Shown here: positions 51,801-63,500 of the stretch, in pieces
Numbering within the stretch: the first letter of the stretch is position 1
Layout: every line of letters begins with the position of its first letter
NCBI GenBank assembly: GCA_015657535.1
Contig: JADHZB010001136.1
Coordinates: 62,001-126,000 of the forward strand
Source: Nephromyces sp. MM_2019
Taxonomy: Eukaryota; Apicomplexa; Aconoidasida; Nephromycida
Reading direction: 5' to 3'
DNA length: 64,000 nt
Translations under genes and position numbers: made by a program
The notes under the pieces: generated by a model
Databases searched by the model: none
The model's input: only the letters and a program-made list of their open reading frames with translations
Told to the model about the DNA's origin: nothing

Positions 51801-53291
51801 CCGTTGGATTTCTTAACTAACGGTGCACAACGAGTGGGAAAAGTCTAGCTTGGGTCACGCGTTAGAAGCGCATTCAGAAGCGGCAACGTGTGCTGGTGAG
51901 GTTATGCATCCATAATGTAAACCATTGTGGTGGTACGCTGTTCCGCCGATTAGTTTGAGTAGGTTAAACTGTAGGCTGGGTACTGCATGTGGAGAGGCGT
52001 CCTTACTAAAAAACTTTTACCGCATGGTGAGATATGACTTGATAAGTTCATGGAGCTTACCACAATTATTATAAGGTGACAGTAGTGGGAATGCCTATTT
52101 CCTAAATGTAAGAAGCTGTGGATCACAAGAGATCCGAGAGATATACGGGAAATCTCAAGCGGCTCTCAAGCGGATGCGTGTCGCCTAATTGCTTCAACTA
52201 CTAGAAACAAACCGGTCCACGCTATACTTTAAGGACGTCCTATCTTCATGTTAGCTTCAAGTTCGTGGGAATTTTTATTTAGCTGGTGAATTCAAGAAGA
52301 GCAAAGTGAGAATTGCATGCAACGGAATAACGATTCGTAACGAGTATGCTGCACCATTTGCCACTTGGGAAATTGTGTTCTATGATTACTTTTATAAAAA
52401 AATCAGTATTATCCACATATTGAGACTTTTCCATGGGCTCAAGAGGGGAACATCCATCATCTATTCAAGTCTTTTACAATTTCGAGTTCATGTCATAATG
52501 CATTCTCATCTGGTGAGATACTATTTTTAATTGTACACGCGCATATTCCAATTCCACAGACTGATTTCAAAAGAATTATGATGCTAATCTATAATGATTA
52601 AACCGAGATATCTTATTGAATAGTGCTGCACGCGCCACTAAGGTGAGCTACAGCCAAACTTCAAAGATTGAAGGGCGCTTAATGGATTCCACAAACCTAT
52701 AAAAGCTATCCCCGAAACATAACCGATGTTGAATAGTCTGATAATAAGCTGATGTTTGTAACCAGAGCATTCTTATTGCATCTATGAAAATTGAGAGCTT
52801 CCGCTGAAAAAATTACCCTTATATAAGGTAAGCATTGAAAGATGCCATCGAGCCCATCAATAAAGTAGCGTCAGCACCAGCAGCGCAAGCTTCACACTGC
52901 GCAAGAACCTAAATTGTGAGTCATGCATTAGGTAGCAAAAATAATGATTAATTTTTGTTTAAAGGATGTCATGATATAAAGGCCGAGATATTCCAAAAAC
53001 ACAAGCTGGACTCATCTTTGCATTTGGCGCGCACGTCCTTAAATCGTGCTGTATCTAAAGAGTAACGCCGATGTATCATACACTTGACAGTGCTGGGGAG
53101 TCTACATAGGGGCGGCTACTAAATCAGTCGTGTGTGCTGCTTTTTTATCATATACTAGAAAAATACTCCTTGGCATAGTTGTAGACATCTACCTGCAATC
53201 AAGAGTTCAAGTAGTATTGCTAGATACGGTTTCAAAGGGCCAGGATGAAACGTGAGCAAGTCAGGAAGTGTGCAGGTAAAGTATTGTGCTC
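48891..53291. other. A-rich then mixed spacer, no assignable gene
   Basis: From here to about 51.2 kb the + strand stays A-rich, like the sense introns of a leftward gene read from the other side, so transcription or a 5' leader of the HINT gene may extend into it, but no exon could be chained. A 102-codon - frame at 51386-51694 has no motif. Local features: inverted repeat 49931-49994 and a degenerate repeat at 50370-50452 built on AAGCTTTGAGTTGGTATCAT. Confidence 0.4.
49931..49994. repeat. Inverted repeat, 13 bp perfect arms
   Basis: GAAATATCCAATG (49931-49943) pairs with CATTGGATATTTC (49982-49994). Pairing continues imperfectly for about eight more bases inward, leaving a loop of about 20 bases. 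Confidence 0.8.
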
Positions 53292-53777
53292 TTAAAAATC
53301 ATGATTGACGCGGAATGGCATGCTCAGGCGATGGCGGCTGGACGAAATTTTTGCGGCCTGCCAACATAAAGGGATTGAATTTTGTGCAACTCGTGGATAC
53401 AAAGCGCTTTGGTCAGGACCTTTTGATGTATAGGAATCAATAATATTGTTTTCTATCCAACCATCATTTTTGTCTTTATTCAAATTATCAGAGAATTTTA
53501 TATATCCAAGAATAACATTAAAGCCATTATCTCTTAAATTTAAAGCTTGAAAAAGTGTTTGGGCGAACCTAGCTTTTTTCATGTACTTGATAAAAAAAAA
53601 AATATGCCAAAGATTTAATATATGTATTGCGAAGTACACTTTCTTAAAATCTCTATTCATTGTCATTCTTTGAATGAGGTAAAAGAATTGGCGTATATGA
53701 CAAAATGAGCTTGTCCCTTCTGCTGCAAATTGCAGCGAGCACGCCAGGGAAGCAGGCTCTCTTTTGAGTTTAAGCAA
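53292..53777 (-). CDS. Hypothetical 161-codon open frame
   Basis: Longest uninterrupted frame outside the T-rich introns, starting MLKLKREPASLACSLQF and ending FRVNHDF. It mixes a hydrophobic aromatic middle (LNLWHIFFFIKY) with a hydrophilic second half (NKDKNDGWIENN). No family is recognised. It lies downstream of, and on the same strand as, the gene at 54124-55480, so it could be a 3' exon or untranslated region of that gene, a separate single-exon gene, or chance. Confidence 0.25.
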   Translation of the reverse strand: MLKLKREPASLACSLQFAAEGTSSFCHIRQFFYLIQRMTMNRDFKKVYFAIHILNLWHIFFFIKYMKKARFAQTLFQALNLRDNGFNVILGYIKFSDNLNKDKNDGWIENNIIDSYTSKGPDQSALYPRVAQNSIPLCWQAAKISSSRHRLSMPFRVNHDF

Positions 53778-54123
53778 AGAGGCTATCCACTCTGAAAATC
53801 ACCAGCATATTGTCAATATTGATCCCCAGGAATTTGAGATTAACAGAAATTGCTGAGATTTGACTATATTTTAGCTGTTTATACATTATTTCTATAAGAA
53901 GCGCAAAGTCTGCGGTATGTAGTTTTTAAACTCTCAGCGTAATTGTAAACGTTAATAACTTTCATTTCTTAAAAAGTTTTTTGAAGCTTTGATTCAGACC
54001 AATTGCATGCAAACTAGCAGTTTCGGGATTATATCTATTTATAAACTCGCTCACCGCTATTTACCCTAGCATAGAAACTACCATTTCCGTTATGCAAATT
54101 ATTCCCCCGATGTTTCTGCTTAC

Positions 54124-55480
54124 TTCTCCAGAGTCTATGAATTGCACAAGAAAATCATTAAGAAGTTCCTGGACCTCAGGGTGGCATTGCAAATATTCCT
54201 CTGCAGCACGCTTATACTCCTCCTGGAATGGGAAAAAGGTAGTTTTATCACCAGTTATTCATACAGGTTGCCTTCCATACGATAGGAGACAGATATCCCA
54301 ACAGTGAACCAAGTATATCAGCTTTCAGAATAAAAACTATATGGATATACAAGATATCATAAAAATGCGCAGAATATCGCGATAATATACTTCGCTTGTA
54401 AAGGGGACTTAAAGCTCAGAATAGCCAGCAAACCCAAGATTTACTGTCTTGCAGCTTAGGCAGTTGAGTTGACTTCTCTCCATGTCGATGACAAGCTAGT
54501 TCTACTTGCAGGAGCACTGATAATTAAGTATCGTTAAAAGGACGTTCAGCCTGGTTTTTTTACCTGTTTTCTAAGGATCCAATCTTGCTGCTCGCAGGTC
54601 AATTTGTCAGCCTCTTTAAAACTTCTGAAGATAATCTACGAGTAATGCAGCGCAATTAAGATATAACTAACCTTAATGGTTGACTATAAGATGAGGTTAG
54701 CATTATCGGAAAACACCATACTTCATCTTATAAGTTTTAAATGTGTAAATTTCGCAATTCAAAGATATCCAGGGGAAAATGCAGCCCTTTACTTAGATCA
54801 GTCTTAGGTAATAGAGCGATGCTTCAACGGCGAGCTGTGCTACAGTGGAAGCCAGTATTTGCACATTATGTAGTAGGTTCTCAAATAATGGTAGCTTTTA
54901 CCCCAGCGTACAGCACGATAAACTCCCAAGGGACTCGACAAAAAGAAACCATACCTTTTCCTTCGTTGAACGGTTCTCAATAGTTTTAAGAAAACACGCA
55001 TAATTTAGCTTACCACTGGTGCTCGCTACAGCAATGTGAATATATATCTTTAAGTAATACTCACAAATGAAACATCAAAGGAAGAAATTTATCATGAGAT
55101 ATAAAATGCTTAATGTGGCTGCCATGATACTACACTCGTTTCAGGCTTATGTATTCGGGAGGATGGGGTAAGTTAAAGCATATTTTCATCACCAAGGAAT
55201 ACTGATAGACCAGCACGCGGAAATATATTTTGGGTAAATAAAAGTCAGGTAGACTCTACATGGCATATGTTACTACGCAAGCACTTCAGCTGAATGACAG
55301 TGCACCAATAGATGCGTTGCTACGCACTGAGTGCCAAGCCCTTAATAAGGAAAAACAGATTGTGTATTAATTCTACACTTTTACCTGCTTATGAGGGCGC
55401 ATTGCTTCGGTTTTCTCTACCACGAGCCTTTCACTCTCCAGCACCTCTAGCTCTCGCCCCTGACCCATATTTTTGGTCAT
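54124..55480 (-). CDS. Unidentified helical protein, possibly ciliary
   Basis: Three exons are clear: first exon 55480-55385 (ATG; MTKNMGQGRELEVLESERLV ... RPHKQ, donor GTAAAA), 54624-54564 (SFKEADKLTCEQQDWILRKQ) and 54222-54124 (EEYKRAAEEYLQCHPEVQEL, then LNDFLVQFIDSGE, donor GTAAGC). The last two join in phase 0. The first exon ends in phase 0 while the second starts in phase 2, so at least one exon lies between them. A 12-base segment at about 55015-55026 (CGAGCACCAGTG) has textbook splice sites on both sides and may be a micro-exon, but it does not correct the phase. Exons after 54124 are not found. The pattern EYL..HPE...LL.DFL resembles a helix pair I associate with RIIa/DPY30-like or EFCAB10-like ciliary proteins, usually followed by a KP.DV..FA..YF segment that I do not see. 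That link is inference; the gene itself is well supported. Confidence 0.6.
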
Positions 55481-55685
55481 GTACGCTAAAGCTGCTTTAA
55501 AGACTACTAGCAAGCGCCTGCTATGTACCGTGGAATTTTTTTTTTAAACCCGTTCCGCATATAGATACGTAGATGATTTGCTGTAAATCACTCTAATGCA
55601 AGTAGCTTGACTGTTGGGAAGTTAAAGTAGCAAATTTGTCCCAGAAGGTTAGTCCTCAAGCACAATTCACATTACGAGCTTGCAG

Positions 55686-55792
55686 CCTGAAGGTCGAGGT
55701 TATGCAGCGAGTCAATACAACAATTATAACAATGTACTACTTGTTAGAAATAGAGAAGCTCTAAAAAAACTCACTAAAGTCAAAGAATTATG
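55686..55792 (+). CDS. Candidate internal exon, unknown product
   Basis: A GCTTGCAG acceptor at 55685 is followed by an open frame (PEGRGYAASQYNNYNN ... REALKKLTKVKELW) that ends at a perfect GTAAGT donor, phase 0 to 2. The residue mix is coding-like. It begins about 200 bp upstream of, and divergent from, the first exon of the - strand gene at 55480, so a shared promoter is possible. A second + frame at about 55900-55964 (MAQNSSGIRRFYNISPP, donor GTAGAA) cannot follow it, since the join would make TGA. Confidence 0.32.
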
Positions 55793-58510
55793 GTAAGTAC
55801 CATAGAAGTGGCAAGCTAACATTTTTGCCAAGCAGCACGGTAAGCATGGTGCAGAATGGTGCCATACAATGTATTTTCATAGAAAGCTTATATATAAAAG
55901 TATGGCACAAAATTCTTCGGGAATACGGCGTTTTTACAATATTTCGCCGCCCAAGCTTGCCAGGTAGAAGCTAGCTCATACTTTATATTGAAATTTTTAA
56001 CTTCTCCTTCAGCTTCATTAGCTTATTACAACAAGTAACCTTGCATTCATAAGTGAGTTCTCCATGTATTTGCAGAGAGGAAAGAAGATAAGGTTGATAA
56101 TCCTGCCTTTCACTATATGCAATACCTAGGTCGGAAAAAGACATAGGGACCATCCAAATGCTTATAGCTAGTATATTTATCAGCTGCGTCAAGCTAAGCA
56201 AAGCGAGTGTGGTATCTAAATCAGCATTTTTAAATGTCTTTTAAATGATAAAGTTCTAAATGCCTCCATTCCTAATTTAATCTGTCTTATGCTCTACCCT
56301 CTGCAAAGTCGATACAGGTTTTATCCTTCTAATACTAGTTGAATAGGCCCGTACAGTTATTACCTTCCACTACATTCTACGAGATTATCCGATCTTTCGC
56401 AGGTTTTATTTTATCCATTTCAGTTCGGTTGCTAGGTTTATAGTTCTAAGATTATGATTGCAGATCTTGAATATACCAAATTAAGAACCTGATAGAACAC
56501 TAACCGCTAAGGAAACATGAACAGCAAAGCAGCATATCCAACTTAGGTAAAGCAATTTGTCAATCTTTTCTGCTCACTTATATATTATAACTCATTTGCG
56601 CTGATATTGATGTCATCGTCAGTACTATTTTCCAGGAATATTAGCCATGTGTATAATAGGGTTATAAATATTAGCAGTACATGTGTATAGAGTGCCAAAC
56701 AATTAGCACAGCCCCTACCCCTATAATGCTCAGCCACGCAGAGTTTATGTTCAGTATTCCTCACCGCTTACTACCTTGTCAGTGCAGCCTTACGACGAAA
56801 GCGGGAGTGCCAGTGCAAATTTTTTTTCGTAAATGCTATCTGTACCAAAGAATAGTTTAAGGAATTCCAAATCTAGCGCAAGTTATTATAAAATTATACG
56901 ATTTTCCAGCCTTTTCACGTAATATTTGACTTCTTTTCGGGCTTCATCGTCATTGTTTTAAGCATGAAATCCGAAGCTGAGAACACATCTTTACCGGTCT
57001 TCTTCCGAATCATTCCGCTACTTTAATCAGTGGGATTATCTTAGATCTAGTACGGTGCAAGGCTAGCCGATCATGGCAAGCAACCACTTGACGCATGCTG
57101 CTTTTAGCGTAGAGGTATACCTAGTTTGCGCTTTCACTCATAGAAGTAGTTAAGCTCATTGTGGAATATACGGCTGCATAGTATGCAAATTTTAACTGGC
57201 CAGCCCACTCACAGCCATTAGAAGATATTTCCCAATAAAAATGTGTTCATGCTGAACCGCTATATAGCTCTGTATTACACCAGATCATACCAAAGTCATT
57301 GCTGAATTCGTAAAGGCTGTTTGAACTGAAGCAGTTTTAGGACTTCAAAAAATGCATTAAGGACCTGGCGTCACTAACTTCGTCTTTGATGAGCGCAGAT
57401 CGTATGATACAAATTTTTATTTTTTTCATATCGGGTCTTTCAAGTTGTTTACATACTCCTCATTGAATTCATTTTTACAATTACTTCTATAGATTGACAT
57501 TCTCTTGTAACGTTTAAAGCATAGTTTATGCCTTCAACTATACGTATCTATTGAACTGAAGAAAGAATTTGAAAGTTAAAGAATTGTCTTTCTGAGCTAT
57601 CATGTTTAAGAAAAGACGTAAAAAAAACGGCAGAAATAAGGCAATCAAACCCTTGCACAATCAATGTAAAACAAAAGAACATCTCATATCATATGAGCAA
57701 CTTATCTGCTATGAATACATACTATTTTAGGCCAGATAATTTCAAGAGCAGTTCTTCCCACTTTGCCTCTAAATATCGCACACAGCCACTACTATACATC
57801 TGAAAGGCTCAGAGAAAACTAATTATAAAACCAAGAAACAAGAGTGAGATTTTATGCTAAGATCGCATAGATATACAAATTTTCCTCTTCATAAATAAAA
57901 AGATTTTTCACGAGAGGAGCTGCAATATGAGGTCTACAGTCATTAATGTTCAAGTATTGATTTCATCATTTTACGCTTGATGAAGCGATGTTTACAGCAT
58001 TTTCTGCTTATCAAAAGGGTTTTCAATGATGGAAAACACATAGCAAAGGTGCGAGAAAGCTTCATAGCATGGCAGAGCTTACTCAAGAATATATTACACT
58101 ACAAAAATACGATGATGGCATGTGTAGGCATCTAATATTCTTCCATGGGGTGCACGTGAAAAGCGGATGCATCCTGAGGAAGAGTAGCTACTTCAGTATA
58201 TCATTGAATGCATTATGAGCAATTTTTCTTAAGCATAAATGCCCTCATAAAGGATTTCTACGTGTGAAATTAAGAGTATAAATGAACCGTAATTGCGCTC
58301 ATCAAATGGTTTCACAGCAGTGTGTGATTTAGAGAAGGATAGCAGCATTATTCCTCCCTTAATACACCGCGGCGTTTTTGCTACATTACACAGAGGCAAA
58401 TCTAGCATAAAAGTGTTTCAGAATTTCTCTTGTATTGCCCTTTAGTCTGGAGAAATTACTACGATTCAGCGTGAAATGCTTATATTATTATTTGTGTGGC
58501 GGTAAACTGA
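55793..58510. other. No assignable gene
   Basis: AT-rich sequence without a clear exon chain. One - strand segment near 56920-56990 (SDFMLKTMTMKPEKKSNIT) is preceded by a TTCTCAG acceptor and is coding-like, but it has no partner. The rest shows nothing I can name. Confidence 0.4.
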
Positions 58511-58626
58511 CCAACGCAGAAGCCTTGTTCTGAGCACCCACCAACGCAGAAGCCTTGTTCTGAGCACCCACCAACGCAGAAGCCTTGTTCTGAGCACCCA
58601 CCAACGTAGAAGCCTTGTTCTGAGCC
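58511..58626. repeat. 30-bp tandem repeat, four copies
   Basis: Four head-to-tail copies beginning CCAACGCAGAAGCC, nearly identical (one C-to-T change in the fourth copy, which is cut short). A multiple of three, it stays open on the - strand as a ten-residue repeat around EQGFCVGGCS, but the surrounding - frame has no other coding sign. Confidence 0.95.
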
Positions 58627-58708
58627 TTTCCTTAGCTGAGTGCTATATAGAGACACACAGCCAGTATAGCTGTAGTTTGTTCTACATTTTTTTGTGTTGT
58701 TTTCTAAG

Positions 58709-58938
58709 CCTTTTATCTCAAAAAAAAAGGTACTAAAACAAAGTTTAGCAGGAAATCTGAATGCATTAAAGCTTTCTTCTACCACGAATATAAAACTTGA
58801 AATAAATGATATTTTGCTGATGAAGTTTGTGAACACATCTACAAGACTGTATAATCTTACGGTCGGGTCCACCGCAGTGCTTGATGACGTATATGCATCG
58901 TTTTCATACATTTTTCAAAAGCTTGGAGAAATGCTTTG
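58709..58938 (+). CDS. Candidate exon of an unidentified helical protein
   Basis: After a TTTTCTAAG acceptor (58708) an open frame of 76 codons runs to a perfect GTAAGT donor (exit phase 2). It includes LAGNLNALKLSSTTN, LEINDILLMKFVNTSTRLYN and STAVLDDVYASFSYIFQKLG. The heptad-like spacing of hydrophobic residues and the balanced composition look like real coiled-coil or helical-bundle coding sequence rather than intron. No start codon lies upstream in the frame, so earlier exons are needed, and no following exon was found before 60 kb. Not recognised. Confidence 0.5.
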
Positions 58939-59437
58939 GTAAGTATGCTTTGCTCCACTCTGTCGTGTAATCTATAAGAATTTTTCTATGTTTATGCGTG
59001 AAGAAAGTGATTGAGTAATGGGTAGCTATCTAGGGATACTCTATTCCCAAAAAGCAATCAGTGTAATTGACAGGAGTAAAAATGTTTGCAAGCTAAGAAG
59101 AGGATAATGCGAAGCAAGCTTTTTAAAAAGAAAAAAGGAAGTTAAGGCCTGCCAGCAATACAGTCCGGTCTTGCTGTTATAAAATCATGTGCGTTTCCAG
59201 AACCAACGCAAGTTCTTACAAGGATTAAGTGCCGTGTTTTAGACGATTCTTGTTGTGGATGATCAAAGGGTTGAAGCGGCACGTTTTATATAATTCTTGC
59301 AGTAAAATAAGCAAGCGGTACCTCTACATAGGATACCACCGAGTTTATCGCAAGGATATACTGTGCATGCTTTTCTGAGCAACTATCCTTCCAGGAATAA
59401 TAGCATCTGATGCCTGTTTATACTGGTACAATCGTAC

Positions 59438-59492
59438 CTGAAGTTTGATGAGCAAATTTGCCTCTATTTCTAGATTTTCAGCACTCATTAAT
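59438..59492 (-). CDS. Candidate short exon, unknown product
   Basis: TTTTTCTGGCAG acceptor, then 18 codons (LMSAENLEIEANLLIKLQ, phase 2 to 0) and a GTACGA donor. The helix pattern is coding-like. It lies beyond the stop of the coiled-coil exon at 59992-60144 and would have to belong to another leftward gene. Unplaced. Confidence 0.35.
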
Positions 59493-59991
59493 CTGCCAGA
59501 AAAAGCGGTGCATACCAAACGCTTTACCAATGCATATGAATGTGTCTTTTAGGGAAAACTTGTTTATTGATAAAATTGTAATGCAAGACTAATCTTTGCC
59601 TGGTTATAAGTACGCTATTTCAACTCGCTGGTATACTCTATTTCCAACTCTACGGCTTCCAGCCTATTCGCACACAAAAAACCTCATTGAAAGGTAATGG
59701 CAGAGCACATACACCAACAAACGCGCATATACACTTTCAAACACACGACTACAAATGCGCATATACATTTTGACACACACACCCGCACATGCGCACGCAC
59801 CAACAGCAAAAACCACAACATCGCTGCCGAGCATACATCCAAGAATACACCAAACTTCAGCACGAAAGCCACCAGGAAAACCTCTTTTGTTGCGTATAAA
59901 TAAGCTTTTCCTCAATCAGTTTTAGGTTATATATTCTCAGCTTTCAATTAGATTATATATATAACCAACAATGTATAAATTATCTCATTTT

Positions 59992-60144
59992 TTAGACGTT
60001 TTTCACCCGAATCTCTCGTCTCGATTGCACCTCAGAAATCAAGTGCATGAGGTGTGTTTCAAGATCTTTTAGCAGACCCTTGAGATAGCTTTCCAGTGCT
60101 TCTCGCTGAAACAGCTCTTTCTGCTGTTTAAAATAATCAAAATA
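59992..60144 (-). CDS. Terminal coiled-coil exon, possible adenylate kinase 3' exon
   Basis: After an ATGAGCAG acceptor (minus strand) a 50-codon frame (YFDYFKQQKELFQREALESY, then LKGLLKDLETHLMHLISEV ... RVKNV) ends in TAA. Composition and periodicity are those of a charged helix. It starts in phase 0 and could be spliced to the upstream adenylate kinase from a weak GTGGAG donor at about 60578-60583, replacing that gene's last four codons. It may equally be the end of a separate gene. The 430 bases between carry sense-strand UG repeats like other introns here. Confidence 0.45.
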   Translation of the reverse strand, partial: YFDYFKQQKELFQREALESYLKGLLKDLETHLMHLISEVQSRREIRVKNV

Positions 60145-60569
60145 CTGCTCATTAACGCTGATTTATCAGCGAACTTCACGCAGAGAAAACCTCTACATAC
60201 TACTACTTCACTCTATTATCCTTCAATAAATTTCATCGTTAACGGGCAAAACAATCAAAAAACAATCCCTATCGATTCATTTTCTTAGAAATATATATTT
60301 GGACGAATATATAGGCTATATTGCATCACTGTGTAAGTCTTCACACACACACACACACTTTCATTTCTAAACCATTAACCTCTAAAATGTGCTAATTTTG
60401 ATGCATATCCACGTTATAATGCATCACCGTATTCATCTTCACACACACACGCACTTCTCATTTTCAAACGCTTCACCTACTCCTACATCATGCGCTGCAG
60501 TATCTCATTTCTACAATCCAAATATATTTTCTTCCAATCGCCTTGATCATTCAGGCACAACCAAAATAA

Positions 60570-63500
60570 TCATCCCTCCACTGCTATACGTTCCGCTGAT
60601 GCGTCTTTGCTATTTTTACTATCTTCCAAGATCTTCGATCTTATTCCCCTCTTCAAGTAGATGATGCGAGAAATTTCTTCAAAGGTTTCCTCAGCAGTAA
60701 CTGAGCCATCTAACATAAAGCAGTTCTCAGGATAAACATCCTTTATGCTGTTTCCACACTGTTTGAATACCTGCAATCTCTTCTGCATAACCTCCTCAAC
60801 ATCATCTTCTCGCTTAGTTAACCTACTCCACACTGCTTCACTTACTGGTGGGCGAGTTTTCAAGTTATAGACTACACCGGTGAGGGGATCAATACGTCGA
60901 TTAGACGCTCTTTGAAAAAGCAGCCATTCAGGAGCCTCCAATAAGAAGGCAAAATCTGCGGGAATTTTCGGAAAATTTGGAAAGTATAGAGGGTATTTGA
61001 TAGAATATGCGTGTGGAGAGTCTGTTGCTTTGATGCCTAGTGAACCTGGAAGCAGGTCTTTCTGTGTATGGGGGGTGAACGCGGGGGGGAAAGAGGAGAA
61101 ACAGGGTGTGGGGGGGGGGTGAACGGGCTATATATAGCACACAGTGCATGTGTATGAGCACTAAATTCGCAGACCAGAGCAAATCTTACGTGCGCGTGTG
61201 CCTGTCTGCAAGAAAATCCAACTTTTTTCTCTCTAAATCACTAGAGTTTATACACACAACAATGCATGATATCACCACCTGCCAGCGAGTATGCTGCCTC
61301 CGTGAGAATAATAAAAAAGAGACAAGCTCAAACACGCACACACGGGCTTCAACGCACACAAGTTCCAACACTGCTCTCATTAGAAAATCGGCAATAAATA
61401 AAGCGAAGAATGAAGCTCTCACAGTATAAACTGCATTGGATTCTACTCACTCACCATCGGAAACAGCCAGTGTATGTATACAGCACACACATTACACATC
61501 ATCATATTCAGAAATCCCATGTATGATGATGATCTCTGGTAAGCCCCAGTCACAGCCGACGTAGACACACAAATCAACATATTCGCATGCAACACACACA
61601 CTTAGTGCCTAAGAATATCTCAGTGGAGCAAGCGAAAACGTAAAATTTGTAGAGTTCGCATGCACCTCAGTCACCCTTCAAAGTAGCTCTGGAAGGAGAG
61701 CTACAGACTGATCAATAATTCCTCACAAACACACAAAAAGAAACAGTTACACACACCAAAGACACACCTACAAGGGTACACCAAAAAACACACGAACACG
61801 CACCTACACAAACAAAAAGCACACTTGCACACATACAAACTGGCCTGCTAGATTCACCCAAAAAACATCCCTACACCTACACACACGTATACACACACAC
61901 AACACCCCTCAAAACCTCTCTTCTCACCAATTTCAACTCCCAAGTTCTTCAATGATTGAGCCTGATTCCAAGTACGAGGAAAACCATCCAAAAGCCAACC
62001 AGAAGACTCTTCTCTGCTCGCGTCGAAGCGATTTCTTATCAGCTCTAAGATGATATCGTCTGGAACAAGCTGCCCATTCTTTATGTATACATCAGCTACC
62101 CTTCCAACAGGGCTATCCTCCTCTATCGACTCTCTTAAAAGAACTCCAGTCGCGATGTGTGCTAGATCATAGTGTTTCTGAGCAAAGAGGAAGAAGTGAA
62201 AAAGAAAAAAAGAGAAAATATCAGAAAGATGGGAGACAAGGTGAGTGATTATTTGCGCAGGGTGGAGAGATGAGGGTGGAGATATATAGTGATAATCTCG
62301 CTAGATCTCGTGCAAAACACACGTATTGAGAGACGGGATATGAAGCTTAAAAAAAAAGGGCACTTGCACACAGATCAAAGACTTTGAGAGCTGTAGAAGA
62401 AACTGCTTCAGTTGAAATGAGGATAGACGCAACAGAATCAAAAAAGAAGCACAAAAAAAGTTACAAAAATTGGAAAGCACAGTACACACAGGGAAAGAAG
62501 AAGGCTCAGACTCAAAGATGCAATTCCACACACAGAGATTCCAAGAAATTAAAAAAAAAATCGCGTTTTCTTTATAAAATTGATATGCAAGAAGACAAAA
62601 AGATGAAAATGAGCCAGAAAAAAACAAATAAAACATCCTCTAAAACTGCATTTACACAAATACCTTCAGAAGCTCACACTGAGTACCCTTTCCTGCACAT
62701 GGAGCACCCGCAATGATGATCTTCAAGCTTTCATTCGATGAATTGTTTTCACTATTAAGGAAGCAATCTAAGGGATTCTGCACATTCAAGATGGAGAGAT
62801 TTTTTCCTCTATTCTCTCTTCCACCGGATCCACCGCTACCTTTCAAAGAGTTTGAGCTTAAAGACGTAGAGTAGAAGTTACAGCACTTCTTAGAGCGACA
62901 GGATCGTAGGATTTCTCGCGAGGTTTTGCAATCATCATTGAAGGGAAGGGAAGATACTGCAGACTGAGGGATGAAGCATGAAGTTGGGAAAATTTGCGAT
63001 TTTACGAGATAAAATGGGGATTTATAGCGGAAAAGAGAGGTGTACTTACACCCTCTACCGGTAGCTGAGGCGGTTAAATCGCCTGCTGCTTTGAAAGGAA
63101 ACCCTAAAAACATAAAGAAAGAGGAAGAGAGGCTTCTCTGAGAAACAAAGAGTAGCGGATGGCGACAGATGCGAGTACCACTATAAGTTAAGTAAGAAAA
63201 ATGCAGCTAGTTTAAGCGATTTTCTCGTTTTTAAGTTTGTGTGTGTAGCAGATGTAGTAAGCTATAAATTTGACGTATATAAAATCCTCTCAAGAGTGAT
63301 TCCGACACTAATCTGTAGATAGCTTGATATACGAACACGCACATTTATTATGATGGATATAAGTTTATATTAGATGCGCTGATAGTTGGTGAGAAAAAGA
63401 CACACACTCTTTGCTCTCCATCTACCAAAAGCCACATGCATATGCAAGTCATCTACTGGCAGACACACATGCAATTCATCTATTGAGTCACACACACATA

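Noticed and set aside
60570..60941. 123-codon adenylate kinase frame as a separate gene starting at its own Met
   Set aside because: It begins in mid-domain (EAPEWLLFQRASNRR); the true exon starts at 60955 and joins the upstream exon in phase.
62301..62716. Frames of about 110 codons on both strands
   Set aside because: They lie in the intron between two adenylate kinase exons and overlap each other; composition reflects A-rich/T-rich intron.
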